Shown: one piece after another, positions 40,214-49,245 of the stretch
Layout: every line of letters begins with the position of its first letter
Position numbering within the stretch: the stretch's first letter is position 1
Source: Clostridia bacterium
GTDB lineage: Bacteria; Bacillota; Peptococcia; DRI-13; UBA5745
DNA: 64,000 bases
Reading direction: 5' to 3'
Assembly: GCA_018436095.1 (NCBI GenBank)
Contig: JAHDMJ010000008.1
Location: forward strand, 124,001 to 188,000
Position numbers and translations under genes: made by a program
The notes under the pieces: model-generated
The model's database searches: none
What the model was told of the DNA's origin: nothing
The model's input: the letters and a program-made list of their open reading frames with translations, nothing else

Positions 40214-42911
40214 GAAAGCTAAGGGCCTTTATTATTTATCTTGTATATTTCTGGTACTGCTGTTTGTTGCAGGCTTAACCTTTGCTTTACTAAACCTTTA
40301 CTCGCTGAATCATTATTCCAATAGCTGGCTGGAAAGCCTGCAGGTGAAAAACTACGAAGATACCACCGAGTTTCAGGATTCGGTTCGCGATACGGTTGAT
40401 AATGTGCTGCGGATAATCAGTTATCCTTTAGGCGAGGAGGGCATTGCCGAGGGCCTTTATTTGGATCAGGATATCATGGGCCATCGCCAATCCAACTTAT
40501 ACTACGAATTTGTCAACGGTTGGTTAGGCAGGGAAGGCATAGACTATGTCAGTCTGAATATGAACAACGACGGCGGAATCGGTATCGTTTTTGCCGACGG
40601 CGCTGCCTGGGAAAGGCTGCAAAGATATTTTGAAGCCAATACAGCCAACAGTGAAGAGAGCATCAATGCCAATACGGAGTCCTATATTACGGCTGACCCC
40701 GTTGCCAGTGAAGATGTGTCCGCGGGAGTTGCCCAAGGAGATTCGACGGATCGGGGGAGCGCCAGCGCCTATACCGACATAGCCGAACCCTATTGGCTCA
40801 GCGACAAGCAGCTCCAGGTTTTGCAGGTGGAGTTTGAAAAAGCTTATGGCCAGGAAATCAAGGCCATCCGGGAGCAAATGATCCATGAAAGCCTCCGGGA
40901 TTACCGGCGGATCAAGCAGGAATTGGAAAATGAAGGCGTCCGTTATCTGGCACACAATGGCGAAGGCGTAATCACCAATATGACCGAGGCTCAAACTCCT
41001 TCCGGCCGTCTGGCCAATATGGCTTCAATCAATGAAAGCATCAGACAGTCCCGGGTTTGGCTGATTTATGATCAGGAAATGCTTTCCCGGCAGCCTGCCG
41101 CTCCGGAGCGCCTTTCTTATTACGATATGATCCTGCTTAGCCAGATCAATGAAACCCAGGGCAAGCCCGGTTTTTCCCTCTACGTTTCCCTGGGGGATGA
41201 GGCGGTAGGGGCAAAAGTTGCCGCTTATGAAGAACTCCGCTATTACAACAAAAAAGTTTTGCCTGCCTTTGCTTTTATTCTTCTGCTGTTCCTTCTGCTG
41301 CTCGTTTATGTAACGGTAAACTGCGGCAAGGACGATGAAGAAAAGGCCAGGCGGCGGTGGTTTGACCGCTTATGGACGGAAATGCATTTGTTTTTATTGG
41401 GCTTGGCTCTGGGCGGCGGCTTCGTTTATTTGCAGCTATTGGAATACGGTATTCATGACCGCAATAGCTTCGGCTTTTATTTGCCGGGGTTAGAGTTATC
41501 GGTCAGCGTGGAGTTTTTCGTCGCTATTTTGGCGGGATTGGTCAGTTGCTCCATAGGCCTGGCTTCCTATTTGGCTTTAATCAAAAAAATGAAGACAGGA
41601 CAGTTATGGTCAACTTCCTGTCTGGGCCTGGTTTCATACAAATTACTGGATCTGGGCCGCTCTATTTTTCACGGGGGCTCCATGGAGCGTAAAGCCGTAT
41701 TGACCATCGGCGTCGTGTCTTTAATTTCCGGCGTCAGCCTTTTCCTGTTGCCCTTGACCATGCTGGTCTTTATGATTTTAGCGGCAGCCTGGGGTAGAAA
41801 ATTTGAGGTGGTTAAATCCGGTATCCGAAGGGTGAAGGAAGGGGAACTGACCTATAAAATTCCGCTGAAGCCTAAGGATGAGCTGGGCCGTTTATCCGCC
41901 GATGTTAATGACATTGCCGCCGGCTTGGATACGGCGGTGCAAAACCGGCTGAAAAACGAACGGATGCGGACGGAGCTGATCTCCAATGTTTCTCATGACT
42001 TAAAGACGCCTCTGACCTCTATCGTTACCTATGTGGACCTCTTAAAGAAAGAGGGGTTAAGCTCTCCCAACGGCCAGCATTATCTTGATATCATCGACCA
42101 GAAGAGCCAAAGGCTGCAAAAGCTGACGGTGGATCTTTTTGAAGCGGCTAAGGCCAGCAGCGGCGCCATCCAGGTGGAAATAGGCAAAGTGGAAATGAAG
42201 TCCCTGGTCAATCAGGGACTGGGGGAAATGGAAGGGGCTATTTTGGAGTCGGGCCTTGATATCATCATCAATGCCGCTGATGAAAAATACTACGTGGAAG
42301 CCGACGGCAGGCTGATGTGGCGGGTTATTGAAAACCTGCTGACCAATGTGCTGAAATATGCCCAGGAAAATACCCGGGTGTATATCGACTTGAAAAAAAC
42401 CAGAACTCAAGCCATTATGGTGATGAAGAACATTTCCAAAAACCAGCTTAATATATCGCCGGATGAATTGATGGAGCGGTTTAAACGAGGCGATGAGGCC
42501 CGTTCTACCGAAGGCAGCGGCTTAGGCTTAGCCATTGCCCGGGATCTGGTACAATTGCAGAAAGGCATCTTTGATATCTCGGTAGACGGGGATTTATTTA
42601 AATCCACCATAATCCTGAAGCTGTACCCCGAAGAAGGGGGTCAGCTCTCTCCGGCCATCACTGCCGGGGTTATCGAAGGGGAAGCCGTGGCGGAACCTGC
42701 GGAACGGGAAGACGAAGCTAAAGGTAAAGGGGCCGAAAACAAAGGCGCCGAAGACAAAGAGGCCAGAAAAGCCGAGGGCTTGGCTAAGGCAGGTTTTTTC
42801 GGTTGGGGCAAGCGAAAAGGCACCGCCGGGGAATTTAAAGCCCAAATGGCCAAGGAAGTTAACAATGCCAATAAAGAGGGAGAGGGCCCGGAGGAAGAAA
42901 AAGAAATATAA
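40188..42911 (+). CDS. Large sensor histidine kinase
   Basis: A 907-residue membrane kinase, partner of the upstream regulator. One helix at about 14-36, an unusually large extracytoplasmic region (about 37-355), several further helices (about 360-380, 398-416, 436-465, 505-530), a HAMP-like linker, and a HisKA box SNVSHDLKTPLTSIV (about 600-614, phospho-His). The ATPase core has the G-box GSGLGLAIARDL (about 778). The last 80 residues are a K/E/A-rich disordered tail. The start is TTG 40188 inside the regulator gene, after AAGGTGG; no ATG with an SD exists nearby. Signal unknown, probably envelope-related. Confidence 0.9.
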   Translation: MATKWKNVKKAKGLYYLSCIFLVLLFVAGLTFALLNLYSLNHYSNSWLESLQVKNYEDTTEFQDSVRDTVDNVLRIISYPLGEEGIAEGLYLDQDIMGHRQSNLYYEFVNGWLGREGIDYVSLNMNNDGGIGIVFADGAAWERLQRYFEANTANSEESINANTESYITADPVASEDVSAGVAQGDSTDRGSASAYTDIAEPYWLSDKQLQVLQVEFEKAYGQEIKAIREQMIHESLRDYRRIKQELENEGVRYLAHNGEGVITNMTEAQTPSGRLANMASINESIRQSRVWLIYDQEMLSRQPAAPERLSYYDMILLSQINETQGKPGFSLYVSLGDEAVGAKVAAYEELRYYNKKVLPAFAFILLLFLLLLVYVTVNCGKDDEEKARRRWFDRLWTEMHLFLLGLALGGGFVYLQLLEYGIHDRNSFGFYLPGLELSVSVEFFVAILAGLVSCSIGLASYLALIKKMKTGQLWSTSCLGLVSYKLLDLGRSIFHGGSMERKAVLTIGVVSLISGVSLFLLPLTMLVFMILAAAWGRKFEVVKSGIRRVKEGELTYKIPLKPKDELGRLSADVNDIAAGLDTAVQNRLKNERMRTELISNVSHDLKTPLTSIVTYVDLLKKEGLSSPNGQHYLDIIDQKSQRLQKLTVDLFEAAKASSGAIQVEIGKVEMKSLVNQGLGEMEGAILESGLDIIINAADEKYYVEADGRLMWRVIENLLTNVLKYAQENTRVYIDLKKTRTQAIMVMKNISKNQLNISPDELMERFKRGDEARSTEGSGLGLAIARDLVQLQKGIFDISVDGDLFKSTIILKLYPEEGGQLSPAITAGVIEGEAVAEPAEREDEAKGKGAENKGAEDKEARKAEGLAKAGFFGWGKRKGTAGEFKAQMAKEVNNANKEGEGPEEEKEI

Positions 42912-42952
42912 CGAGGCAATTGACGTCCCCACTTTAACGGCGGCGGGTACAA

Positions 42953-43735
42953 TCAGCGGTTATGAAACTCCGGCTTACGCTTAGCTAAAAAAGCTTCCAT
43001 ACCGCTGATGCGGTCTTCCGTTCCGAATAAAGCACCGAAGATTTCGGCGTCATATTGCAGGGCCGGCCGCAGGCCCATATTCAGGCCTTCATTGATCGCT
43101 TGTTTAGCCAGGCGGATGGCTACAGGACCATTGGCCATGATTTTTTCCGCTAGAGCCTTGCATCGGGGCATTAATTCCTCTAAGGTCACTACTTCCTGTA
43201 CCAGGCCCATTTCGTAGGCCCGCTCCGCGGAGATGTGTTCGGCGGTGTAGATGTAATACTTGGCGTTGCCGGGATTGATCAGCCGGGGCAGGCGCTGGGC
43301 GCCGCCGAAGCCGGGGAAAATGCCCAAGGCTGTCTCCGGCTGGCCCACTTTGGCTCCGGCCGCTATGATGCGGATGTCACAGGCCAGGGCTACTTCCAGT
43401 CCACCTCCCAAAGCGTAGCCATTGATGGCGCAGATTACCGGTTTCGGCAAATTCTCCAGGCGGTTTAGCTGCTCCTGAGCAAATATTCCAAATTCCCGGC
43501 CTTCTCCGGGGGTATATTGCCTCATCTCGGCGATATCCGCTCCTGCCACAAAGGCCTTGCCATGGCCGGTGACGATCACCGCCAGGGTTTCTTTATCGGC
43601 GTAGAGGTCGTCCAGGATCTCTTTCAGCTCTTCAAATACGGTGCGGTTCAGAGCATTCAATACCTTAGGACGGTTAAAGACAATATAAGCAATACCTCTT
43701 TCCTTGCTGTAAAGAATATTTTCATATTCTGTCAT
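42953..43735 (-). CDS. Enoyl-CoA hydratase/isomerase (crotonase) family protein
   Basis: A 260-residue crotonase-fold enzyme acting on an acyl-CoA. The oxyanion-hole segments are AFVAGADIAEMRQY (about 61-74) and INGYALGGGLEVALACDIR (about 105-123). The region with the acid/base residues is GQPETALGIFPGFGGAQRLPRL (about 131-152). Its length fits short-chain enoyl-CoA hydratase (crotonyl-CoA hydratase) most closely. An AGGAGG precedes the ATG. It is the last gene of the minus-strand catabolic operon, separated from the dehydrogenase by 63 bases. Confidence 0.9.
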   Translation of the reverse strand: MTEYENILYSKERGIAYIVFNRPKVLNALNRTVFEELKEILDDLYADKETLAVIVTGHGKAFVAGADIAEMRQYTPGEGREFGIFAQEQLNRLENLPKPVICAINGYALGGGLEVALACDIRIIAAGAKVGQPETALGIFPGFGGAQRLPRLINPGNAKYYIYTAEHISAERAYEMGLVQEVVTLEELMPRCKALAEKIMANGPVAIRLAKQAINEGLNMGLRPALQYDAEIFGALFGTEDRISGMEAFLAKRKPEFHNR

Positions 43736-43798
43736 CCATATCCTCCTTTCATTGGCTTCTATGCTATCCTATGGAACCTATACTATCATATCTTTTCC

Positions 43799-44911
43799 TC
43801 AAGGAATCAGCAATGCCTTGATCACTTCTTTGCGCTCCATCATCTGCAGGGCTTTATGAGCTTCAGTTAAAGGCAGCCGGTGGGAAATCATTTTATCCAG
43901 CAAAGGCTTATGGCGGCGGTAAACCTCCAGGGCCTGCCAGGTGTTTTTGCCGTCGCCTACCCAGACCCCTTGGATACGGGCATTTTTCCGTACTATATCC
44001 CGGAACCAGTTAACGGGGACCTCTCCCGTATCCACAGCGATGCCGGCCGAAACATATGTACCTCCCGGAGCTAAGTAACCGACACCTTCCCGGACTGCCT
44101 CGGGGGTACCTGCCATTTCATATACCACATCAGCTCCCTGCCCGCCGGTGATTTCTCTAATCAAATCCAGTCTTTCAGCTTCTTGCGTTTGGCAGCGGTT
44201 GATTACGTGAGTAGCGCCGGCCTCCCGGCAGAGGGCCAGGCGTTCCGGGGTGCCTCCTACTACGATGATGGTTTTGGCGCCGGCTTCCCGGGCAAATAAT
44301 ACGCCATAGATGCCCAAAGGACCCGGTCCTTGGATCACCACCTGCTGGCCCGACTCCGGCTTTACCTGCTCAAAGGCGCAGGCTGTAGTGGTGCCGGCGC
44401 AGCAAAGGGAAGCATAAGGGGCGTAATCCTTCCGGGCTCCAGCCTTTTCCCGGGACTCAACACGGATAATTTCCGTCTCCGGAGTCAGCAAAACATGGGA
44501 GGCATAGGCGCCGTTTAAAAAAGGATAATCATTAATTGATTTGGAAAATCCATAGGTCCAGCGGCTGGGGCAAAGATAAAACTGCCGCTTAACCAGACAA
44601 GTGTAGCAGGATTTGCAGCTGACTCCCCGGTTCCAGACCACCACATCCCCTTCGCAAAGGGCATGGCCCATAATGTCATACTTTTCTTCGCCGCCCAGTG
44701 CTTCAATTATGCCGATTCCCTCATGGCCCAGGATCATGGGCAGCCGGGACCGTTTGTCCTCTCCTTTCCATACATGGACGTCGGAGCCGCAGATACCGCA
44801 GGCTATGACTTTGATCAGCACTTCTTTATTTTTCGGCTGAGGTTTGGGGAACTCCTGGTAATCCAGGGGACCACCGAATTGCTTAAGCACCATTGCATAT
44901 GCCTTTTCCAA
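43799..44911 (-). CDS. Zinc-dependent medium-chain alcohol dehydrogenase
   Basis: A 370-residue NAD(P)-dependent MDR enzyme. Catalytic-zinc ligands fit C and H in ACGICGSDVHVWKG (about 38-51) and GHEGIGIIE (about 62-70). The structural zinc loop has cysteines in RGVSCKSCYTCLVKRQFYLC (about 95-114). The Rossmann motif is GPGPLGIYGVLFAREAGA (about 197-214). It is the second such enzyme in this operon, so two oxidation steps on a polyol or hydroxyacid are likely. It follows the IlvD/Edd gene by 20 bases. Confidence 0.9.
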   Translation of the reverse strand: MEKAYAMVLKQFGGPLDYQEFPKPQPKNKEVLIKVIACGICGSDVHVWKGEDKRSRLPMILGHEGIGIIEALGGEEKYDIMGHALCEGDVVVWNRGVSCKSCYTCLVKRQFYLCPSRWTYGFSKSINDYPFLNGAYASHVLLTPETEIIRVESREKAGARKDYAPYASLCCAGTTTACAFEQVKPESGQQVVIQGPGPLGIYGVLFAREAGAKTIIVVGGTPERLALCREAGATHVINRCQTQEAERLDLIREITGGQGADVVYEMAGTPEAVREGVGYLAPGGTYVSAGIAVDTGEVPVNWFRDIVRKNARIQGVWVGDGKNTWQALEVYRRHKPLLDKMISHRLPLTEAHKALQMMERKEVIKALLIP

Positions 44912-44931
44912 AGAAATCCCTCCGATCTTGG

Positions 44932-46602
44932 TTACAGTCTAGCGCCGGTATCAGCCTGGCCGGCGATCCGGGCGTAAATATGCAAAATACCTTTTTCCTT
45001 CCGGGGGGGACAGGGAGCAGGCTGACGCTGGTCAAAACCGGCTGCACTGTTTTGAAGCAAGCCGGCCTTAGTATCAATAATGATCTCATCACCGTCTTGT
45101 ACCCGAGCTAAAGGGCCGCCCAGGGCAGCTTCCGGACTAATCTGGCAGACGCCTACACCCCGGGCAAAGCCGGAAAAGCGGCCGTCGGTAATCACGGCCA
45201 CATCTGTTTCCAGGCCGGCTCCCACTATGGCGCCGGCTACCCCAAAACAATCGGGCATACCCGGGCCGCCTCGCGGCCCCATAAAGCGTAATACCACCAC
45301 ATCGCCTTTTTTGATTCCGCCGGCGGCGATCATGGCCATGGCCTGGTTTTGGGAATCGAAAACTTTAGCTTTGCCTTTAAACGTGTTTTTGCTGTGAGCA
45401 AACATGCGAACCAGGGCGCTTTTGGCCATATTGCCCTTTAGCACCACAATACCGCCTTGCTCCATCACCGGATTTTCCCGGCAGCGGAGGATAGAGGAGC
45501 GGCTGCGCTCATAGGCGGCTTTGCCGGCTTCGGCAATTTCGGCTGCCGAGTGGCCGGAGACGCCTACACAGCGGACATCCAGTTGGTCCATTATGGCCCC
45601 CATCACTGCCGGCATACCGCCGGCCCGTTCCAAATAGGGCAGGTAATACTTGCCTACAGGCTTGATATCCGCAATACAGGGGGTTTTGGCGCTGATGGAG
45701 GCAATGGCCTCCAGATTTATGGTTTTTTCATAGCCCAAATCGTGGCTGAGGGCCAGCATATGGAGAATAGAATTGGAAGCGGCGCCGATGGACATGGCTG
45801 CGGTAAGCATATTGTGCATGGAAGCCGGAGTGACGATATCCGTAAAGGTTTTGCCTTCTTCAATCAGCCGGACAATAGCATAGCCGGCTTGCTTCGCCAA
45901 ACGGCGCTGCTCCCCGGAGCCTGCCGGTTTGGTGGCGGACCCGGGAAGAGCGACGCCCAGTACCTCAGCCAAACATTGCATAGTATTGGCCGTGCCCATA
46001 ATGGGACAAGCGCCGCAGCCGGGTATTACCTGATCCTCCCAAAGCCTTACTTCCTTCTCAGACATGTTGTGGATTTTTCCGCTGAATACTTTCTCGTCCA
46101 AATCCGCCAGAGAAGCCTCACTGCCGTCGATGGAGCCGGCAGCCATGACGCCTCCGGGCACGATTACCGCCGGTATATTGAGGCGGGCTGCGCCCAGGAG
46201 AGCGCCGGGGATGGTCTTATCGCAGGTGGTGACGATCACCAAGGCATCAAAAAGCTGGGTGGCTACGATGGTTTCAATATCCAGCGCTATCAACTCCCGG
46301 GCAGGCAGGTCGTAGCGGATGCCCTCCAAACCCAGCACCTGGGTGGCGCACTGAGAGATGGTGGAGAATTCCATAGGCGTGGCTCCTGCCTGCCAGACGC
46401 CGTCTTTGACGCTGCGGACCAGGGCCTGCAAATGCATATGGCCGGGGCAGACTTCGCTGAAAGTGTTGACAATTGCCACTAAAGGCCGGCTGAGGTCCTC
46501 ATCGGTGAAGCCCATGCCTTTATAAACGGCCCGGCGGTGGGCTGCGGTTTTGCCCGTATAAAACTGCTTGGTATAGTATTGCTTCGCAAACTTTTCCCTC
46601 AT
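44932..46602 (-). CDS. IlvD/Edd-family dehydratase
   Basis: A 556-residue iron-sulfur dehydratase of the dihydroxyacid/sugar-acid class. Cluster cysteines are in VTTCDKTIPGALLG (about 125-138) and GCGACPIMGTANTMQCLAE (about 196-214). The family end blocks GPRGGPGMPDCFGVAG and ITDGRFSGFARGVGVCQISPEAA are present. Its neighbours (two alcohol dehydrogenases, cupin) and absence of other ilv genes favour a catabolic sugar- or hydroxy-acid dehydratase over branched-chain amino acid synthesis; this is inference. Confidence 0.9.
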   Translation of the reverse strand: MREKFAKQYYTKQFYTGKTAAHRRAVYKGMGFTDEDLSRPLVAIVNTFSEVCPGHMHLQALVRSVKDGVWQAGATPMEFSTISQCATQVLGLEGIRYDLPARELIALDIETIVATQLFDALVIVTTCDKTIPGALLGAARLNIPAVIVPGGVMAAGSIDGSEASLADLDEKVFSGKIHNMSEKEVRLWEDQVIPGCGACPIMGTANTMQCLAEVLGVALPGSATKPAGSGEQRRLAKQAGYAIVRLIEEGKTFTDIVTPASMHNMLTAAMSIGAASNSILHMLALSHDLGYEKTINLEAIASISAKTPCIADIKPVGKYYLPYLERAGGMPAVMGAIMDQLDVRCVGVSGHSAAEIAEAGKAAYERSRSSILRCRENPVMEQGGIVVLKGNMAKSALVRMFAHSKNTFKGKAKVFDSQNQAMAMIAAGGIKKGDVVVLRFMGPRGGPGMPDCFGVAGAIVGAGLETDVAVITDGRFSGFARGVGVCQISPEAALGGPLARVQDGDEIIIDTKAGLLQNSAAGFDQRQPAPCPPRKEKGILHIYARIAGQADTGARL

Positions 46603-46643
46603 AAATCCTCCCGTCTATGGAGCCGGATCATTCCTAAGATAGA

Positions 46644-47699
46644 TCATTCGTAGGATAAAACGATTTTCATGCTGCCGGTCAAGGGGTCGGCGGCCAGGGC
46701 AAAGGCCTTGGCGATATCCCGGCTGGCAAATTCATGGGTGATATAAGCCTGCAAATTCAATTTTCCGGCGGTCAACAGAGCGATAGCCCGCTGAAAATCA
46801 AAGCAGTATCCTTGAGAACCCCATAAAGTAATTTCTTTTTGCAAAATGCGGGCATAAGGATATTGGGAAAAAGGCCGGGTGCTGATGCCCATTTGCAGGA
46901 TGCCGCCCATTTTGGCCGCCATATTCAAGGCATAAACAGCGCATTCTTCACTGCCGGTACATTCGATAACTACGTCACAGCCTAAGCCGCCGGTGGCGGC
47001 AAGGACAGTTTCCACAGCATCCTTTTTCGTAGTATCAACGCCTTCGGCCTCAGTCACCAGTGCGGTGCCGGCTTCCAGTTTTTTGCCGTTGCGGTCCATG
47101 AGCCAGATCTTGCTTGCCCCCTCCAGCTGGCAGATATGGGCGGCTAAAGTGCCGATGGGCCCCGCGCCGATTACCGCTACGGATTTGGCCAAAAGGTTGC
47201 CGGCCTTTCTTACGCCGTGGATAGCTACGGCCAGAGGCTCAATCAGGGCAGCCGCCTTTTCCCCCACGGCTTCCGGCACCTTGTGGGCCCAGCGGTCGTC
47301 CACAAGGAAATAATCGGCAAAGCCGGCCTGGCCCCGGCGGTATTGATAGGAGATGTCGTTGCACATATGGTAATCGCCCTTTTGGCAATAGCTGCAGTTG
47401 CCGCAGACTAAAACAGGCTCCGGCGCCACCAGGTCGCCAAGAGCAAAGCCCCGGACAGAGCTGCCTATTTCCACCACCCGGCCGGATAATTCGTGGCCGA
47501 TGGTACAGGGAGCTTTCACAAAAGGATGGATGTCATGATACAAATGGAGGTCGCTGCCGCAAACTGCGGAGTAACAGGTTTTTAATAGAATTTCATGGGG
47601 GCCGGGCGGGGCCAGGTCAAATTCCTGAAAGCTGACCTGGCCGGCTTTTTCCACCACCGCCATTTTTCGTTTCTCAGGCCTGCCGGGCTGCTGCTTCAT
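46644..47699 (-). CDS. Zinc-dependent alcohol dehydrogenase (sorbitol/threonine dehydrogenase-like)
   Basis: A 351-residue MDR enzyme. CYSAVCGSDLHLYH (about 42-55) and GHELSGRVVE (about 67-76) supply the catalytic zinc. Four cysteines in VCGNCSYCQKGDYHMC (about 99-114) form the structural zinc site. GAGPIGTLAAHICQLEGA (about 178-195) binds NAD(P). AGGAGG precedes the ATG by 9 bases. It starts five bases after the cupin gene. Probably oxidises a secondary hydroxyl of the operon's substrate. Confidence 0.9.
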   Translation of the reverse strand: MKQQPGRPEKRKMAVVEKAGQVSFQEFDLAPPGPHEILLKTCYSAVCGSDLHLYHDIHPFVKAPCTIGHELSGRVVEIGSSVRGFALGDLVAPEPVLVCGNCSYCQKGDYHMCNDISYQYRRGQAGFADYFLVDDRWAHKVPEAVGEKAAALIEPLAVAIHGVRKAGNLLAKSVAVIGAGPIGTLAAHICQLEGASKIWLMDRNGKKLEAGTALVTEAEGVDTTKKDAVETVLAATGGLGCDVVIECTGSEECAVYALNMAAKMGGILQMGISTRPFSQYPYARILQKEITLWGSQGYCFDFQRAIALLTAGKLNLQAYITHEFASRDIAKAFALAADPLTGSMKIVLSYE

Positions 47700-47703
47700 C
47701 GCT

Positions 47704-48051
47704 TCAAGCCTCCTTTTTTACCGGCAGCAAGGCATAAAATACATCAATGCCTTCCGCCGATAAGCCCTCAATAGTAGCATGAACGTCGCCGGATTTGGCG
47801 TGCATCATATCTCCCGGCTCTACAATATGCTCTTCACCGTTAAAGCTGACTTTCCCCTTGCCCCGCAATACGATATAGACTTCGTCATGATTATCGTGGA
47901 TGTGCAGGGCGCCGGCCTGACCGCTTGCCCAGTTGGCAATGCCCACGTCTGCCGGGCCCTTTTCCAGGGCATATTGTTTCAGTAAATATTTAATTTTCAA
48001 CTTCTCTGACGCTTGTTCCCAGGATAATTCTTCGCCTTTGACAATAGGCAT
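47704..48051 (-). CDS. Cupin-domain protein
   Basis: A 115-residue single-domain cupin. Motif 1 with metal ligands is LHIHDNHDEVYIVLRGKGKV (about residues 49-68) and motif 2 is HIVEPGDMMHAKSGDVHATI (about 74-93). Such proteins act as isomerases, epimerases or small dioxygenases. Position between a PreA-like reductase and a sugar-alcohol-type dehydrogenase suggests a role in processing the same intermediate. Confidence 0.88.
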   Translation of the reverse strand: MPIVKGEELSWEQASEKLKIKYLLKQYALEKGPADVGIANWASGQAGALHIHDNHDEVYIVLRGKGKVSFNGEEHIVEPGDMMHAKSGDVHATIEGLSAEGIDVFYALLPVKKEA

Positions 48052-48076
48052 GGAAAAGCTCCTTCCGTTTATTCGT

Positions 48077-49228
48077 TTATTTATGTACCATATGGATAGC
48101 TCCCTTGGGACAGAAGAAGGGACATAAGCCGCAGCCGTCGCACTTTTCGTTGATCAAGGCTTTTTTGCCGGTAAAATCGATGCCGTCATAGATACAGATG
48201 TCGGTACAGCGTTTGCAGCCTATACAGGCCGGCTCCTTCACTTTGGCAATCAAAGTCTTTTCCCGGTCTACCTGGGTCAGATCCTTAATCTTAGGTACGA
48301 TATTGCCCCGGAAGTCCTCAATGGTAGCATAACCATGCTTATCCATATACCGGGCCAGGCCCTGATTAAGCTGTTCAATTACTCCATAGCCGTAGGTATA
48401 GACGAGAAAGCAGACCTGAACGGTGGTGGCGCCGCAGAGGATGTATTTCACAATATCCTGCCATTCCACTACGCCGCCGCAGCCGCTGACCGGAATATGC
48501 AGATGGGGATACATGCTGGAAATCCAGCGCAGGGCATAGTGGATGGACCAGGGCCCGCCGTGGCCGCCATAACCGCCGTGGAGGATGGGTGTTTGGCTGT
48601 CAATATCCAGGTCAAGGCCCAGGCAACGGCTGAAGGCTACCACGCCGCAGGAGCCGCTTTCCTCCATGACCTTGGCAGTGATCAGGGGATTTTCCAACTG
48701 GGGCGTCATTTTGCTGAAAACCGGTATAGATACGGCCTGGCGGACCTCCGGCATTGCCTGCTTTACCATCTCGTTGATCTGACCCAGCCGGCCCATCACA
48801 TAATCGCTATGGGGACAGGATAAGTTCATTTCTATGGCGTCGGCTCCGGCTTGCTCCACCTTTTTGGCCCATTCCCGCCAGTGATCGATGGTGCTGCAGC
48901 CGATGCTGGCGATGATTTTTATGGCAAAATCCTGTTTGCAGCGGCGGATTTCTTCACAATAGTTGTCAATGGAAAACTCATATCCTTGTTCATAAGATAA
49001 ATTGGTAGTGGAAGCATAGTCCTTGCCGCCCCGGTGGATAATGGTGAAGCGGGGAGTAGGGCTGTGGGCCATCAGGGGCTCCTGGAATTTTGTCTTGAGC
49101 ACCACGGCGCCGGCTCCGTATTGATCGGCTTTTTTGATGTTTTCGTAAGCCTTCGTAATGCCGGAGGAGCCTAAAATGATGGGAGAACGTAGAGCCAGGG
49201 AGCCGTAATTGGTTTGTAATGCTTTCAT
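48077..49228 (-). CDS. PreA-like flavin oxidoreductase with C-terminal ferredoxin domain
   Basis: A 383-residue protein: a TIM-barrel of the dihydroorotate/dihydropyrimidine dehydrogenase type (residues 1-310; landmarks PIILGSSGITKAYENIKKADQYGAGAVVLKT at the start, EMNLSCPH about 133-140, SGCGGVVEW about 247-255). Two 4Fe-4S clusters follow (CIGCKRCTDICIYDG and CDGCGLCPFFCPKGA, about 332-378). It resembles the PreA subunit of dihydropyrimidine dehydrogenase, but no PreT gene is adjacent. It would reduce an activated C=C or its analogue in the operon's pathway. Confidence 0.87.
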   Translation of the reverse strand: MKALQTNYGSLALRSPIILGSSGITKAYENIKKADQYGAGAVVLKTKFQEPLMAHSPTPRFTIIHRGGKDYASTTNLSYEQGYEFSIDNYCEEIRRCKQDFAIKIIASIGCSTIDHWREWAKKVEQAGADAIEMNLSCPHSDYVMGRLGQINEMVKQAMPEVRQAVSIPVFSKMTPQLENPLITAKVMEESGSCGVVAFSRCLGLDLDIDSQTPILHGGYGGHGGPWSIHYALRWISSMYPHLHIPVSGCGGVVEWQDIVKYILCGATTVQVCFLVYTYGYGVIEQLNQGLARYMDKHGYATIEDFRGNIVPKIKDLTQVDREKTLIAKVKEPACIGCKRCTDICIYDGIDFTGKKALINEKCDGCGLCPFFCPKGAIHMVHK

Positions 49229-49245
49229 TTCCCGACCGTCCTTTT

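Noticed and set aside
44932-46602. Branched-chain amino acid IlvD
   Set aside because: No other ilv or leu biosynthesis gene is near and the operon context is catabolic, so only the family is named.
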